This document shows, one piece after another, positions 22,001 to 33,540 of a stretch of DNA of 64,000 nt. The notes beneath the pieces were generated by a model. It was not told the origin of the DNA and did not search any database. It was given only the letters and a program-made list of their open reading frames with translations. Position 1 is the first letter of the stretch. Each line of letters begins with the position of its first letter. The stretch spans positions 276,945 to 340,944 of the forward strand of contig JAVXUO010000393.1 in NCBI GenBank assembly GCA_033065855.1, given 5' to 3'. The translations under genes were made by a program, and so were the position numbers. The stretch is from Escallonia rubra (lineage: Eukaryota; Streptophyta; Magnoliopsida; Escalloniales; Escalloniaceae).

Positions 22001-24279
22001 TATGACCAGCTTGAACAAGCCATGGTGGAGGCAGAAAATTCCAAGCGCGAAGCATTTGAAGAGTCAATCAGGCGAAGGAAAGCTGAAAAAGATGCCATTG
22101 AGGCTATTCGCAGAGTAAAACTCTAGTCATAGATCCTCTTTTCTTTTCTTTCTGCTGGTTATTTTTTGGTATACTTTTAGTTATAAAAAAGACAGTTAAC
22201 AAATGAAACATGTTCCTACCTCTCTCACATCAGGGTTTGCCATATGACCTTTATTGTTTTATGTTGCTGTATAGGTTCTGTTTTCTTTTTCCGTTTGCTT
22301 TGGGTGTGGAGGGCGGTGGGTCTAGGATAAACTCTAGTGACAAGAATTTTCTAATGTCTGTAGATTGCACGAAGCAACAAATAGAGTAATAATTTCATAT
22401 TTTCTCGGAGGTGAAAAGAAAAATTGGAAAAAGAACATCTATGGCCGTTCGATATCCTTAAGGAAACCCATAACAATTAGGAAACGAGGAAAAGCAAAGA
22501 AATTACTTCAATTGCATTTCTCCATTCTTGCGCGCTTCTTCTATCGCTATAAGTTCATTCTAATTATTACCTAAAATGCAAAACATTGCATTTGTTCTAG
22601 TTTGTTATAAGACCATACTTTAAGACGGCAATTACTGCATGTAGCTGCATTAGAATTGAACAAACAGAAGATGGCAGTATGACAGCTAGGTTAAGAACTA
22701 ATTGCTGGCTAAGGTTGTAATCATCATCTTCTAATAAGCAAAGCCTCTCCTTGATTGCTTTTTGGTTTCTTTCTTCTTCTTCTTTTTCTTAGAACTATTA
22801 TTAAGTTTTAAAGAAGATACCATTCTATCTTTATGCTGGTTTGCCATGCTATAAAATTAAAACATAGACCGTATCGAACTTCACAATCCCTGGGTATTTT
22901 CCTAATAGGATATTCTTTCATTTCACCCTTGGTTTTGGACGAGATCAAGGATCTAGAGATCTCAAAGGGATGAAGTCTGGGTCATATGTGCATATCTGGT
23001 CTCAACAAACAAGTCTGTAATGTCTATGGGTTTATGATGAAGAACCAAAAAACCTTAATGCCATTCTGAAGTTACATAAATGGCTACAATATACACAGGC
23101 TAAAGCATCAGAAAACTTGTATACCGAGGAATTTAGACAACGGAAAGAAGTTGAGGATGCACTAGCGACAGGGAAAGAAGAATTTGGAAAAATGAAGCAG
23201 CAGCTAGAGGAAGTCATGAAAGAACTCCAAGTTGGCCTGGAACAAAAGTCATCTCTGGAGAACCAAATTGCAAATTCTGATCAGATGGTACAAGAATTGG
23301 AAGAGAAGATTTTCTCTGCTGTTGAACTGTTGCAAAATTACAAAAATGAACGCGATGAGTTGCAGGTAGAGCGCGATGACGCTCTCAGAGAAGCTGAGGA
23401 TCTGCGTCAAAAACAAGCAGAGGAGTCTTCAAGCACGCAATCGCCTCAGTTCTGCTCTGAGTTCTCTTTCTTTGAGATTGAAGAAGCAACTAAGAAATTT
23501 GATCCTTCCTTAAAGATTGGAGAGGGGGGCTATGGAAGTATTTATAAAGGCCTTCTTCGTCACACTCTAGTGGCTATAAAGAAGCTACACTCTCATAGCT
23601 TGCAAGGACCCTTGGAATATCAACAGGAGGTAAGTTGCGTTGAGAATTATCTTAATTTCATATTAGTCCAGTCACAAATTAGAGATGCATAAACAGAGTT
23701 TGCAGATGAACTTTTGTCTTCTGGGCAGAACTTGAAATTTTAGTTTTTGGCCTTTTGATTTCTCAGACGTAATTTGCTCTTTTATTTCACCAAGTATTTT
23801 TTCTTTGTGGTGGTTGTGCATTTATTGGTTGACCTTCTCTCTCTGTAACCATTCTTTTTATTATCCATGTCTAATTTTAACTGGCTAACGTGCCAATGTT
23901 CCAGGTGTTCTATGATATGGTAGGTGCCCAATCTTGTGGTGTTACTTATGCCTTGGAAATTTAAGTTGGGCGTCTGTTTTAAGGAGCTTGTTTCTTTTTA
24001 GTCATCACAGGGTATGCCCACCTTATTTCTTGTCAACACCATACCATGTTCCAGGTGATACCCAATGCTACCCCCTTATGAGGCCAATACCAACTCTCTG
24101 GCCTCTGGTCTGGTTTAACGCCAGAGCCTCGTACCAAACTATCTTGTGCTGTGGATTGAGAGAGAGGGTAGAGAGAAGAGAAGGAGATAACAAATAATAA
24201 GAGAATAGACCTCTGAGGAAGGTAAAGGAAACGGTTAAGACATTGAATAACCAAAAACCTAATGAGCAGGGAATCGAGG

Positions 24280-24325
<46 letters not shown>

Positions 24326-27076
24326 CGTGACATCAAGTATAGGCAAGGCAGATCTGAATGGGAAACTAGATAAAGCCAATTCAAAATCTCTCAGTATGTA
24401 GGAGGCCTGTTGTTATAAGCCTAAAACCCCTAAATTCTCAGTTCTTGAGTCATTAAAGCTTTTCTTATCTAGTTGATAATTTGTTACTTCTCTAATTACT
24501 ATCTTCCTGTTCAGTTACTGGCTTGCCTTGAAAAGATAAATTTATATCAAAATGTTGAGATTACTGTTTCTATCTCTCTCTTTCCTCAATCACCCAACCC
24601 TTGGGGTTTCTTCTCCCTGTAAGAGTCTGATCTGTGGTTTCTCCTTTTTCTACCCTTCCTCCGCTGCTTCTCCCTTCTACACGTTTTCTTCTGTAATATT
24701 ACCGGTTGGCCATATCTATTACAAGTACTGGCTATTGCTGGTACTGTCATATGACTTCATGTTTTCGGATTTGGATATATTTCATTCATATTGGCCGCCT
24801 TCATGTGAAGCAAAACCAAAATTTGTTGTTTATGTTTCCGCTTAGGGTTTTAGTTTGTTAGTACTATTACGCGAGAAGCAGACACGAGAAAAAATGCTGC
24901 ATCCAGATTAATTTTCTTTTGGTAGATTTATGGATTTTCCTGCTGCAGTGTTTTTTGGGGCATGTTTTAATTGGCGTAGCAAGTTCTAGTACTGTATGAA
25001 AAAATATCAATTTATGCATTTTTTTTCGTGAGGGAAAAAAGTATCTGAATCTTTATGATATCTTTGTAATTTCAGGTCAATATCTTGAGTAAGTTAAGGC
25101 ATCCGAACCTCGTCACTCTGATAGGAGCGTGCCCAGAAGCTTGGATCCTGGTCTACGAGTATCTTCCTAATGGAAGCCTTGAAGATCGCCTCAACTGCAG
25201 GGACAACAGTCCCCCACTATCTTGGCAAACTCGAATACGTATCGCCGCAGAGCTTTGTTCTGCTCTTATTTTTCTTCATTCTTGCAGTCCTCACAGCGTA
25301 ATACATGGTGATTTGAAACCTGCTAATGTTCTCCTTGATGCCCACTATGTGTGTAAACTCAGTGACTTTGGAATTTGTCGTGTTCTTTCTCAAGACTTTT
25401 CAAGCAACAACACGACACTGTGTTGCAGAACTGACCCAAAGGGCACTTTTGCATATATCGACCCAGAGTTCCTTTCAACGGGAGAGCTTACTTCAAAGTC
25501 AGATGTATACTCTTTTGGAGTTATATTACTAAGATTGTTGACTGGAAGGCCAGTCTTGGGAATAGTGAAGGAAGTTCAAAGTGCATTAGATAATGGAAAC
25601 TTAAAAAACCTGCTGGATGCTACAGCGGGGGACTGGCCATTTGTGCAGGCCAAACAGTTGGCTCACTTAGCCATGAGTTGCTGTGAGGTGAACCGTAGGA
25701 TCAGGCCGGACCTTGTGGCGGAGGTCTGGAGGGTGCTTGAACCAATGAGAGTTTCATGTGGGGCCTCGTCATTTCGGTTGGGTTCAGATGAGCGTTGCCA
25801 GATTCCTCCCTATTTTGTTTGCCCCATTTTCCAGGTTGGTTTGCATATGCATTTTTGGTTCTATAATATCTTATGTACATAGCGTGAATCCATCCCCCAA
25901 ATTTTTTTGAATAAACCAGCTATAAGATGATTGTTTAAAGCAAAACGTCCCACTGTGCGAGCATCTGGTAAATTTTGGGCTTTTACTAGGCAATGTCACC
26001 AAAGTTATTTCGTTAACATATTTGAACCGTCACCTAGTTCAGCTTAGGTACGTGGTGCATCAATGTGTAGGTATGCAGTACGTGGGGGTAGGCTTATTCG
26101 TTTGCTATTTGGGATTGCGGTTTGCTATGGATCAGTTCTTTGGTTCATTATGGCAGGAATGCAACATTGTTGTGTAAAATTGCATAGAAAGATGTTTGAA
26201 TATCATTTTTCTTGACAAGAAACGTGATAGGAATAATAGAGAACATACAACAATAGACTTATTTTACTTGATGCTAGGTGGAGGGGGTATTAGTATACTC
26301 AGGTTTGAACCATTGTTACTGTAAGCCTTGGCTAGGCACTTGGTATAGTAAAAATGCCCCCCAAAAAGACAACTTTCAGCAGATACCATTATTTCTGGGC
26401 AGCTGCCTAGACGGTCGAGTGCCTGCCTAGTTGGTTGCCAGGTCATCCTTGGCCGGACATTTGTATTTGACTTTACAATATCTTGATTGTCCTGGGCAAT
26501 TAGCTGACGCTTACCCTGGGAATGCTGAACACCCATTCACACCTAGAGAATCACTGGGAGCTTGGTGACACATGCGGGGGCAGGCTAAAGTGTTGCATGC
26601 AGTCCAGATTTTCCAACCCTTCAGTACTCAAATTGGCTTTTGGTTTGGATATTGTAGCACCACACGAGATGTGCTGCCAGTATCTTAAAAAACTCGCTAA
26701 AGCATACAAGAGAAACATGACTTACCCACAGTGCATCATTTTGCCTTGATTTTGTTTATTTCATTTGACCCCTACTTTCCTGAGACTGGTTTTGGTTTCC
26801 GATGTAAGGTTTATTTTGTTCCGAGCAAACTTCGTGTCAAATATATGGTTTCAAGGCTGATAACATTTGTTTACTTCGTTATACTAACTGCAGGAAGTTA
26901 TGCAAGATCCTGTAGTTGCAGCTGATGGATTTACCTACGAAGCGGAGGCTTTAAAAGGATGGCTTGACAGCGGCCATGATACTTCGCCCATGACAAACCT
27001 CAAGCTTGCAAACTCCAATCTTCTGCCCAATCACGCTCTACGATCCGCAATCCAGGAGTGGCTGCAGCAGCCGTGA
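19011..27076 (+). CDS. U-box E3 ubiquitin ligase with USP and kinase domains (PUB33-like, 898 aa, nine exons)
   Basis: Read as join(19011..19287, 19916..20037, 20290..20411, 21060..21164, 21419..21878, 21977..22114, 23099..23629, 25076..25834, 26894..27076); all junctions are GT-AG and keep frame. Domains by residue: universal stress protein-like 25-210 (KIHVAVGKEVKESELTLAWA, then LISQHGIRRFVMGAAANKH), Ser-rich linker 210-360, coiled coil about 370-515, protein kinase 543-810 with GEGGYGS (549), Lys in VAIKK (569), HGD in VIHGDLKPANVLLD (664) and DFG (682), and C-terminal U-box 828-898 (CPIFQEVMQDPVVAADGF). HGD in place of HRD makes it a non-RD kinase. U-box proteins pass ubiquitin from E2 to substrates; members of this group are receptor-like cytoplasmic kinases in signalling. 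The next in-frame ATG at 19020 (MALVSHVPA) is an equally good start. The gene is intact. Confidence 0.93.
24284..24322. repeat. (GA)n microsatellite in intron 7 of the U-box kinase gene
   Basis: About 19 GA units lie within the 1.45-kb seventh intron. Confidence 0.95.
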
Positions 27077-28560
27077 GACACTTTTTAATTTTCTTGTTGA
27101 TTCGAGCTGTCTGTACTTTCCTCCCCTCGCTTACTCGTTATATGTTATTATGCACTGTATGGATGACGACACACCGTATTAGTGAGTTGATCTACAGTAG
27201 TTTTTCACTTTGTTTTGTTGGCCATGAGGCACTCTGACATCTGATAATCGCCCATATTGGGATATTATCCTTGTCAAAGGCTCGAGAAACCAAGTCAAGC
27301 AAAGCTGGGAGCTTTTCGTTCGAACTTGCAACGAGGTAAGCACTAACTTTGCTTGCCGGAACAGTTGTGTGTTTGGGGGTGGGGGGTTGGGGTGGTTGTT
27401 AATGCGGAGCCATGAAGTGCTATTTGAAGGAAGGTTTATGTACATTTGTTAATAGTCGAGACAGTTTTGTGGTTTTGTAGATTTGAAAGTGGTCATGGAA
27501 ATTCTCTATTGAACCTTGACATTCCTAGTGAGATCTGATAACCTGGTTGTCCATTGGCATCTTCGTCTGCAGTGTAAACTTGGTCAAACATTTGATATTG
27601 TCTACTAGTCCAGTGTTTTATCAGATATATGAAAGAATTGACTAATGTATGTACCTTGTTTCCACTCTCCAGTCTTTTCTATTTGTTGTCAACCGGTGTA
27701 TAAAATCTAAAACACCAAAAGAGGAGAAAAGAACACTGCAAAATCCAGCTTTAACCAACACAATCATTAGCATTAACAGGAGAAAATATCTCGGACTAAT
27801 AAGAGAAGAAGACTGCCAGAGTAGTAGATACTGTTCTATCTACCAATATGGGGAGGAACTAAAAAATGCGTTTTGGTTGACAATGCCCTTAAGACGTCAT
27901 CTTTGAGGTCAATCAGTGGCCGGGGTTGGCTGTTCAAGCAACAAGCATGAATGCAACACTCGGACCTAGCTTTCGAGAATGACATATTAGGGCCTCTCCA
28001 CACTTTAGCTATTTGCTAATTTTGCCGATATGCTTTTGGTAGAAGGCAGCTTTTAATGCCGCTTCTGTTCAGGAAGAAACGAATGTGATATTTGAGTTCT
28101 AACTTTTTTATTTGAGTTCCACATCAGTCGCCAAAGGTATTTAAGTCTCTATAGGCCTTTTAATTTTTTTTGCTGAAAACATAAGTAAAGCCCAATTGGT
28201 TTTATTTTTATTCTTTTTTTGCAATTTTTCCTTAAAAATACTCTCTGATAAACAACATAAATCCATATATCTTGTAGACAAAAATAACATACGAGATTAA
28301 AAAGAACATGACATCACAATCAATATTATATACTTGGAAACCTCATTATATTTGAATAGTATGTACATATATAGAGGAAGTCTTGTAATCATTATGGTAA
28401 ACCAAATATGCTCCATCTTCTTTATGGATGGGCCTCACTTTCAAAAATGGCTTCTATTTTTGTACTTGCAATGGTAAAAAGGCTAATTAGTAAGTCTTAT
28501 TAGTATAATTTAATTAGAGACTAATTTTAAGCATTAGGGCTTAATTTAAAAGCTTCATGT
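27077..28560. other. 3' flank of the U-box kinase gene, no further gene seen
   Basis: This includes the 3' UTR, whose end I cannot fix. There is a GGGGGTGGGGGGTTGGGG stretch near 27375-27392. The rest is AT-rich with no supported ORF. Confidence 0.6.
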
Positions 28561-30940
28561 CTTGTATCTCTAGTCCTGCAGCCTCAATTATTCCATAAAC
28601 TTGGTGTTGCTAGTCTATCCTAGCTATACACCTTTGACCGCTCTTGGTTCCTGTTGCGATACGTCAACAAATATTCAACAGGCTAAAGTTCAACGCTATA
28701 ATTCGGTCAACTCAGAAGACATGCTCCAAGTCATGTACCGTGCCTTCATCACGGAAATACTAGTGTCTACCTTGGTGCGCTGCTCACCAAAGAGAGGTGG
28801 ACCGGAGCCTTCCCATTGTATGGGGAGGTCGGCCACAGCCCTTCCTTGAAGGCTTCCTGTCCTTGCTCCTTAGTATCTCCTCTTCACGGGGGCTTGTTGC
28901 TCCCCCCTCTCTTTGGGGGCTCCTTGCTCCCCCTTGGTCTTTTCTCTCCTTGGGGGATCCTCTCTTAGGAGGCTTCTTAGCCTCTTTCCTTAGCCTATTT
29001 TCTCTCTGGGGGCTCCTTGCCTCCCTCCATGGACTCTTATCTCCTTGGGGGCTCTTATTCCATGACCTCTGTCGCCGTGCTCGAGCGTCATCTCTACATT
29101 ACTTGCCAGCGACAGAACTCCCTAATGCTATGTGCCCCCGGTATTGCGATCGTTGCCGTACTCAAGCACCGAAACACCGGACTGTGCCCGAATGCCAACT
29201 CCTACTATATGCACCCATGTCACTGCTTCCCTCGATCGCGCCCATGAGTTGTCGTCGTGCCCCTCGCCATTTCCGTTGAGCATGCCCTTAGCACCGCACA
29301 TACACCATCGCACCCATGCGTCATGCCAGTTAGCAATAGCATTCTCAGCATATGTTACACTGCCACATCCCCAGTGTTGGTCCATCTCTTCACCATGACA
29401 TCTGCACCTCGCCTTAGGACGGAACATGCTTTGACCCGCTCTTCAGAGTGTTCAGGCATATTTTTTTAGGCCAGGCGACTCTATCGGGACACTGACGCTA
29501 GGTGAGCAACCAATCCAAAGCCCTTACTGAGTCGCACAAGGGGGTCGAAAGATGTAGAGAATCTTACAGTAGAGCAAAAAACCCGATGCCCAACTACCAA
29601 GCGAACTACAATGTGAGCTCTCCAAGGACATTCTCCCTTCTCGGAACGACCCCATGGTCCTTAGGGTGCTGATAAAGAGCCCTCGATGCTAGAGCACGTG
29701 TGCTAGTCACATAGACACCCTGACGAAGATAGTATCCTGGAGGAGTCGCCTATCATGCGGTGAGTCTTTGTGCCGAAGCACTTGGATTGCGCCAATATAG
29801 TGTCCTAGATAAGTCAGCCACCCAGTAGGTAGAGTTAGTGTGTCGAAGGAGTTGCCTACCCGACATGTCGAGGTAGTGTCTCAAAGGAGTCGCCGGGCCG
29901 AGGTTGTGTTCTAGAGAACTCCCCTACTCGGCGAGAAGGAATCCTCATACTTGGTGTGCTCTGACCACATTGGTGCTAGTGAGCCAATCTCCCTAGACAG
30001 ACAGAGTGAAGCTATGCAGGGTAGGCCGAGAAAATATGCAATTCGATAGTCTGTGGAGCACCGGCATTTGTGACACCTTTAGACAAGGTGTCACTCACAG
30101 GAAGCGCCACGTGCTTTTCCAACTCCTATAAGTATTGGACTAGAGAGTTCATTTTCGAGAGAATAGAATTCATTTGCATATGTAACTATATCACTTAAAA
30201 CCCTAGAACTAGAGAAATCTAGAGAGAGAGAAACTCTGGACTTTAGACCTTGATTTTGGACCCCGACTTGATCCTCATTCTCGGCAACATATCAAACCCA
30301 TCCATGGCGGCATCGAGCAGGCCCTGCGCTCGCAAGATGCTCAATCATCACCAAGTGGGTCGCGTGATGGAAACAGCCCCCTCTTTGACCATCTTGTGGA
30401 AAATGTCAACAGCCTCAGCATGATTGGCAACCTGACTGTGGAGGTTGGTGACTGACTATGTTGTAAGCCTGACAAATGGTTGTGTCCATCTCAAAGAGGT
30501 TTCCTTTTTGCACTTTTACAATTTCATACAGGCAATTTATAGGATGTAATACCTTGTTCTACGATATTTATAGCGCATTTGAGCAGAGAAGTCTTAAAAG
30601 GTTTAGTCCATTAAGCTACAACGGTTTTCAACATCGAATTATTGGAATTTTAGGATTATCTATGTTTATCTATAGTGTATATTAATTGGATACAGTTGAG
30701 ATGGCTTAGATTTGTTTACCTAATCGTATGCTTCTTCTTTTTTTTAAAGGTACGCTCTGGAAAAGATGAGGTAGCCTTTTAGAATGACTATGCAAAATAC
30801 TGAGTTACACGAAACCTAGGTAAGTCCTATTGCCAAAGAGAGAGATGATCATGTTAGGGTTGACGGATCAAGCTGTAAAGAGATTGGCATCTTGGCATGA
30901 TGCAACCTATCTGCCAACCTGGAATAACAGATATTCTACA
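28561..30940. repeat. Unclassified repeat-like region, possibly LTR-retrotransposon remnant
   Basis: From 28850 to 29070 the sequence is a degenerate C/T-rich repeat with CTTGGGGGCTCCTTGCTCC-like units every 30-60 bp; the long frame across it is a low-complexity artefact. From 29460 to 30300 base composition shifts to GC-rich. A TATA-like CCTATAAGTATTGG (about 30123) followed by TAGAACTAGAGAAATCTAGAGAG (30203-30225) resembles the end of a plant LTR. No gag or pol motif and no paired LTR was found, so the class is a guess. Confidence 0.35.
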
Positions 30941-33540
30941 AGAATTTTAAGAATCTTTCTCCATGATAAATATAATTTTGAAAGAGGGAGAAACCTAAAA
31001 GCGTAAGAAGGTCACTGCTCCTTACTGTATCCCTCGAAACTCGAATAAAACCAACATGGCACTTAATTACTAGAGTCTCTCCGCAGAAAGTAGACAATAC
31101 ACATGCGTGAACAGTTTTCTATCTGTGCTCATTGCTCCAAAGCAGATTTTCAGCTCCTAAGCTTGTGGGAAAAAAAAATGCTTCAACATCTTAGCTTTGT
31201 GTGAAACATTTCACACACTCAAGAATAAAGATGTCAAAACCATGTTTTATGTCCATTCTCACCTTAATATCTAGTGTGCACATCCCTGTATAGTGGACCA
31301 GAAAACTAAACGTAGCAATGGGTATGTTCTTACAAGATGACATAAATTTTTTTGGTACAAAAAAATTGTCACAGCATACTACCCCTTCCCAACCTCCATT
31401 TAAGCTTGGGAATCCCTTACAGGCTGCTGATTGGCTAAAAAGCTACTGGAATAAATATTATAAACTCTTGAGAGATATGCAAAGGATACCTTAAATATGT
31501 AACCGTGCCATGTAAGTGGAAGGACAGCATCATGATCTAATGTAGACTTAATGGCAGCAATCTCATTCAACTTGTTTTCCATCTTGAGACCCTTGCAGAG
31601 CACATTTCTTGTGGCGAAATCGGGCATCATATTCGACTTTCTCATTTCTTCAAAAACCCTGTAAGCATCACCAGGCTTGTGACACCAAACATAAGCTCGG
31701 ATCAGAATCTGAAAGAAATAAACATCCCGCTCCAAATCGCATTGCCCAACCATCGCAGACAGATACTTGACTGCCTTCAGATCCTTATACTTACGCCCAA
31801 AATAGTATATTAGCCCCGTAAATGTCTGAATATCTGGTTGAATTCCGTGCTGAAAAATCATTTCATTTAGCATAGCTACCACATCAGAGCCACTGTGGCG
31901 TTTCCAGGACAATGTCCGGAAGAGAGAACAGTACAAGATCTTCATATTGAACTCTGGTAAAGGGTCACAAAATTGTTCAATTTCACGGAGGATCTTGAAG
32001 GTAGGATCTACTGTATATATATTATTTTTGTGGAAGTCTATTATTAGTTTGATTGTAAAGAATGGTAACTTAATACCTTCCCTTTTTATTTTGGACAAGA
32101 GTTCATCCATTCGTTCATCATCTGGACCTGATGCTGCTAAAATGTTGATCATTGTCGAGACTGTGTAAACATTATGCCTGAACCGTCCCCCGGCTTGCTT
32201 TTCTCAAGCCACTGGAAAAAATTCCATGCCCTATCAATTCGACGGAGATTCCTAATAACTTTGCACACCAATGGAGTTGTCCACTCAAAATCCAGACCCT
32301 CAATTGCAAATTCCATATCAGGGTTCAAATTCCAGAATGCATCTTGGAAAAAGCGAGGCTCCACTTCCATCCGCGGCTGCGTTGGTTTCAACTCAAAGCT
32401 TTTGTCTTCATCGTCATCCTTTTCGCTCTCGCTGCGGCTGCTAGTGAAACCAAAATCTATGTCCTCAAGACTTCCACTTGTTCCATCCGGCAAGAGTTGT
32501 CTGACAAGTGCATCCACATCCTCCACCAAACCCGAGTCCATCATGGACTGCAACGCCAACCTTGTCGATTGCCCCGGCAATATCCCGTCAAGTCGCATCT
32601 CGCAAATCAAACTTCCGACAACATCGAAACTTTCCATTTCGGCAAAGCCCCTCAAGAGAACGGAATACTGCCTGGCAGTGCGCTTGATTCTCATCCTTGG
32701 CAATATATCGAACACCTGCTTAGCAGATTCAAATTTTCCCGCGCTCGCCAAGTGCTCGATCATGATCGAGTAGGTTCGCGTGTTCGGGATCCGCTTCTCC
32801 CTAACCAAGGCATGGAAGATCTTAACCGCCTCCGAGTGGTTCCCGTCGCGTCCATAGAGGTCCATGACCATGTTAAAGGACTCGGTGCACGGAAGCTTGC
32901 CGTGGAAGCCCCGCACGAGCTGGCGCCAAAAATCCAAAAGTGAGCCGAGGTCCCCGAGGGCGTAATAGTGCCGAGCCAACTCCATCAGGTCCGTAGAATA
33001 CCAATCACCAGATATTAGCCGCAACCCGGGGATTACGCCGGCTATCGTCGCCTCGATTAGGTTATGGAGATCTATAGCGCGGCCAGACTCGGCGAGGACT
33101 CGGGCGAATGCGTGCAGGGAATACCTGCTGAGCGAGAATTGCGGGACATGCTGGTCGAGGGTTTCGATGAGGGAAATGGCAGAATCGGCGGAGGGAGAGG
33201 AGCGGAGGGCCTGGGCCAGTACGGTCGGGTCGTCCTTGAGGAGCGGGTCGCTTAGGAGAGTTATCAAGGGGGCGGTGTTGTTGTCGTCGTTGGTGGAGTG
33301 AGGGTGGTGAAGAGCCTGTTTGAGTGATTGGAGGAGCCTAGATTTGCGGACGTAAGTGTCGACGGTGGTGGCAGGAGCTTCGTCAATGTAGGCGGCGTCT
33401 ATGTAAGTCTTCAGGTAAGCCCGGCCAACCAGAAGTAATGGGGGCTTCTTCTTGCTGCTGCGTTTCTGCAACGTTGTTGCCCTCCATACACTGCCGTTCA
33501 TTTTTCCTTGGGCTCGGCTGCTAAAACCTAAAAGGGGATG
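30941..33540. repeat. Segmental duplication, copy A (carries the PPR gene)
   Basis: This 2.6-kb segment matches 37890-43076 once the insertions there are removed. Both begin near AAGAATCTTT...GATAAAT and end near TTTTTCCTTGGGCTCGG upstream of the PPR start. Identity is very high in the 3' half (31420-32120 versus 38410-39115 differ at only a few bases) and lower in the 5' half. Confidence 0.85.
31400..33501 (-). CDS. Pentatricopeptide repeat protein gene with an internal frame change (two overlapping frames)
   Basis: The upstream frame runs from ATG at 33501 (MNGSVWRATTLQKRSSKKK) to TGA at 32149-32151, 450 aa. The downstream frame continues the same protein to 31400 (in-frame ATG at 32152, 250 aa). 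PPR-type helical pairs are visible: TESFNMVMDLYGRDGNHSEAV, TRTYSIMIEHLASAGKFESA, QYSVLLRGFAEMESFDVV, and, downstream, PDIQTFTGLIYYFGRKYKDL and DVYFFQILIRAYVWCHKPGDA. The frame changes within GGGGGACGG at about 32184-32192, between WLEKSKPG and HNVYTVST, with no room for an intron. PPR proteins bind organellar RNA; the Arg/Lys-rich N-terminus fits an organelle targeting peptide. Because the same frame break is in the duplicate, it predates the duplication. The gene may therefore be a pseudogene, or make a 450-aa truncated protein. Confidence 0.75.

Noticed and set aside
28797-29279. 160-aa ORF
   Set aside because: It runs through a degenerate C/T-rich tandem repeat and has low-complexity Leu/Ser/Gly composition with no domain.
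32149-32196. Intron joining the two PPR frames
   Set aside because: The only GT...AG pair that would restore the frame spans about 23 bp, far below the minimum for plant introns.
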